Shown here: positions 62,696 through 64,000 of the stretch, piece after piece
How positions within the stretch are numbered: the stretch's first letter is position 1
How the letters are laid out: every line of letters starts with the position of its first letter
Virus record (IMG/VR): IMGVR_UViG_3300007352_000001
Span: 124,001-188,000 of that record
Direction: 5' to 3' (one strand)
From: a virus
Length of the DNA: 64,000 nt
Program-made: the position numbers and the translations under genes
The notes under the pieces: model-generated
The model's database searches: none
Seen by the model: the letters and a program-made list of their open reading frames with translations, nothing else
Told to the model about the DNA's origin: nothing

Positions 62696-63023
62696 CGCGC
62701 AGATCGCCCAGGTTCTCGCCGCCGTGCTCGCGGCGGTGCCCAACGAGGTGAAGCCGCTCGGCGGCGACGTCGCCGACCACGATCTGCATCCGTTGATCGT
62801 CGCGGCCGTGAACGACTTTGCCGGGTACTTGAGCACTCAACCGGACTTCCACGTTGGGGAGACTCGTCACCCTGAACCGCTCATCTTGCGCATGAAAGAG
62901 TGGATGGAGAAGCGCGAGCTGCGCGACACTGCGTGGTCCGGCGATTGGTTCTCGGTGCTGCCGAAGCGCACGATTGAGCTGTACCTGCTCGTCGCGATGC
63001 TCCAGGCCCGCAAGCTCGCATGA
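62607..63023 (+). CDS. Hypothetical protein (138 aa)
   Basis: ATG 62607 lies inside the helicase gene (89-base overlap) behind GAGGAGG at 62594-62600, six bases away. Mostly helical with a tryptophan-containing centre (TAWSGDWFSVLPKR). Overlaps the next start by 4 bases. Function unknown. Confidence 0.6.
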   Translation: MSASLEEARQFRASVSAAAVLACDSTASPDAQIAQVLAAVLAAVPNEVKPLGGDVADHDLHPLIVAAVNDFAGYLSTQPDFHVGETRHPEPLILRMKEWMEKRELRDTAWSGDWFSVLPKRTIELYLLVAMLQARKLA

Positions 63024-63994
63024 TCGGCTCGGTCATACTCGAAGGATTCCAGGGACACATCAGCAGTCACCTGGAGTTCAGCCCAGGCGTCAACGTCGTT
63101 GTGGGTGAAGGCGACGTCGGCAAGACGGCGGTGATGCGCGCAGTGCGTTGGGCGTTGGAGAACCGCCCAGCGGGGGACGGCTTTGTCTACCGCGGTTCGA
63201 GGAAGAAGCTCCCTTGTCGGGTGACGATCAAGACAGCGCGTGGCGACACCATCATCCGTGAGCGCAAGCCGAAGAACCGCTACGTGGTGAACGAGACCGA
63301 GTTCACGACTGTCGGTCGCACCGTGCCCGACGAGGTACGTGCCGTTCTCGATCTCCAACCGATCAACGTGCAAGGCCAGTTGATCGGACAGTACTTCCTC
63401 GTGCTTGACAGCCCTGGGGAGATCTCACGCTACCTGAGTGACCTCTACCACTTCGATGCGGCGACCGTGGCGAGCCAGCAGCTGAAGGAAGGTGCCCACC
63501 GCGCGACTCGGCAACAGCAGGATCTCGTCACCAAGCAGCACCAGCTGACGCAAACGCTCACGGCGTACGAGCCGCTCAGCGAGCTGGAGGCACCGATTGA
63601 ACTGGCCGAGCAGTCGATCGCGGAGGTCGAAGAGGCGAAGCAACAGCAAGTGCGCTTGCAGACCTTGCTCAATCAGTTGGACACTGCTGAGCAGGACGCG
63701 GCGGTTGCCGCGCGCCTCGCGCAGCAGGACACGTCTCGCTTGACGCAGTACGCCACCTTGCTCGACTCCACGCTCACGCGACGCACGCAACTGGCCGAGC
63801 AGCTACAGCGGTTGCAACGCAGCCGACAACAGGCTGCGACGCAGACAACAGCCGTCGAGCAGGCGTCGCGCAACGTCACCGAGGCCGTGATGAAGTACGA
63901 AGAGATTCTACGCCGCACTGCCACGTGTCCGACGTGCCTGCGGCCGATGTCGGAAGACGTCGTCTCGCACATGGTGCACGAGGTAGCAGCGTGA
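63020..63994 (+). CDS. Rad50/SbcC-like ATPase, N-terminal half ending at a zinc hook
   Basis: A 324-residue protein: the ABC-type N-terminal lobe (IGSVILEGFQGH, then Walker A GEGDVGKTAVMRA at about residues 30-42), a Q-loop-like FLVLDSP segment, a long coiled coil (about 155-300) and a CPTC zinc hook at residues 303-306, then a short end. T4 gp46/Rad50 would continue from the hook with a second coiled coil and the signature/Walker B lobe, which are missing here; GTGAAGCCC overlapping the stop at 63990 may begin another gene carrying them. It partners a Mre11/gp47 nuclease in DNA-end processing. Confidence 0.7.
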   Translation: MIGSVILEGFQGHISSHLEFSPGVNVVVGEGDVGKTAVMRAVRWALENRPAGDGFVYRGSRKKLPCRVTIKTARGDTIIRERKPKNRYVVNETEFTTVGRTVPDEVRAVLDLQPINVQGQLIGQYFLVLDSPGEISRYLSDLYHFDAATVASQQLKEGAHRATRQQQDLVTKQHQLTQTLTAYEPLSELEAPIELAEQSIAEVEEAKQQQVRLQTLLNQLDTAEQDAAVAARLAQQDTSRLTQYATLLDSTLTRRTQLAEQLQRLQRSRQQAATQTTAVEQASRNVTEAVMKYEEILRRTATCPTCLRPMSEDVVSHMVHEVAA

Positions 63995-64000
63995 AGCCCG

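Noticed and set aside
1-64000. CRISPR array, considered because of the Cas12f-like protein.
   Set aside because: No regularly spaced direct repeats with unique spacers are visible; the repeats seen are isolated pairs.

Overview
The window is a gene-dense, GC-rich (roughly 60% or more by eye) piece of a large tailed double-stranded DNA bacteriophage genome. The evidence is a complete terminase large subunit followed by a T4-like portal protein, a self-encoded replication set (DnaB-type helicase, primase, family A DNA polymerase, RecA, gp32-like single-strand binding protein, 5'-3' exonuclease, DNA ligase, SF1 and SF2 helicases, a Rad50-like ATPase), scattered tRNA genes, very short or ATGA/GTGA-overlapping gene junctions and many tiny zinc-ribbon proteins. 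Six 30-bp elements with strict GG-N10-GC spacing look like sigma-54 (-24/-12) promoters, which would point to a host with RpoN; beyond a high-GC, probably Gram-negative host I cannot name one.

Layout. 1-4.95 kb: a small leftward zinc-ribbon gene, then a rightward glycosyltransferase cassette (three glycosyltransferases plus small proteins) with tRNA-Phe and tRNA-His. 4.93-9.98 kb: a leftward block with a TrpC-like TIM-barrel protein, unknowns, tRNA-Thr, tRNA-Lys and a degenerate tRNA-like sequence. 10.2-31.3 kb: a long rightward block opening with a sigma-54-like promoter: MoxR ATPase + metallopeptidase/VWA pair, ATP-dependent ligase, a sigma-like protein, SF2 helicase, DnaB helicase, primase, a uracil-DNA-glycosylase/DNA polymerase I fusion carrying zinc-ribbon inserts, gp32-like SSB, an HNH homing endonuclease, exonuclease, a macrodomain protein, RecA and a PD-(D/E)XK nuclease. 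31.3-41.7 kb: an unusual membrane-stress-like module: two PspA/IM30-type coiled-coil proteins, a YqiJ-like OB-fold membrane protein and a YqiK-like flotillin, interleaved with an RtcB RNA ligase and a TnpB/Cas12f-like protein that has lost its nuclease residues. 41.7-45.1 kb: NAD salvage (nicotinamide phosphoribosyltransferase, NMN adenylyltransferase-Nudix) and dCMP deaminase. 45.1-51.2 kb: packaging and head genes (terminase, HU-like protein, portal), with sigma-/HTH-like proteins and tRNA-Ser. 51.2-58.95 kb: a leftward block of host-takeover-type genes, including a DndB/ParB-like protein, a Mom-like acyltransferase, an XRE regulator, a lipoprotein and zinc-ribbon proteins, served by three sigma-54-like promoters. 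59.0-64 kb: rightward block with a SpoT-like HD hydrolase, small proteins, a triple-hairpin element, a Dda-like helicase and a Rad50-like ATPase.

How it fits together. The replication genes form a nearly self-sufficient replisome and recombination system. NAD salvage plus a macrodomain protein suits a phage that counters NAD-depleting or ADP-ribosylating defences; RtcB would repair tRNAs cut by anticodon nucleases; the Mom-like enzyme would modify phage DNA; the PspA/flotillin module could maintain or remodel the host membrane. The nuclease-dead TnpB-like protein, in the middle of that module and next to strongly structured DNA, is the best candidate for an undescribed system, possibly an RNA-guided repressor of the TldR kind. 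Functions are inferred from motifs read by eye; no database search was possible.
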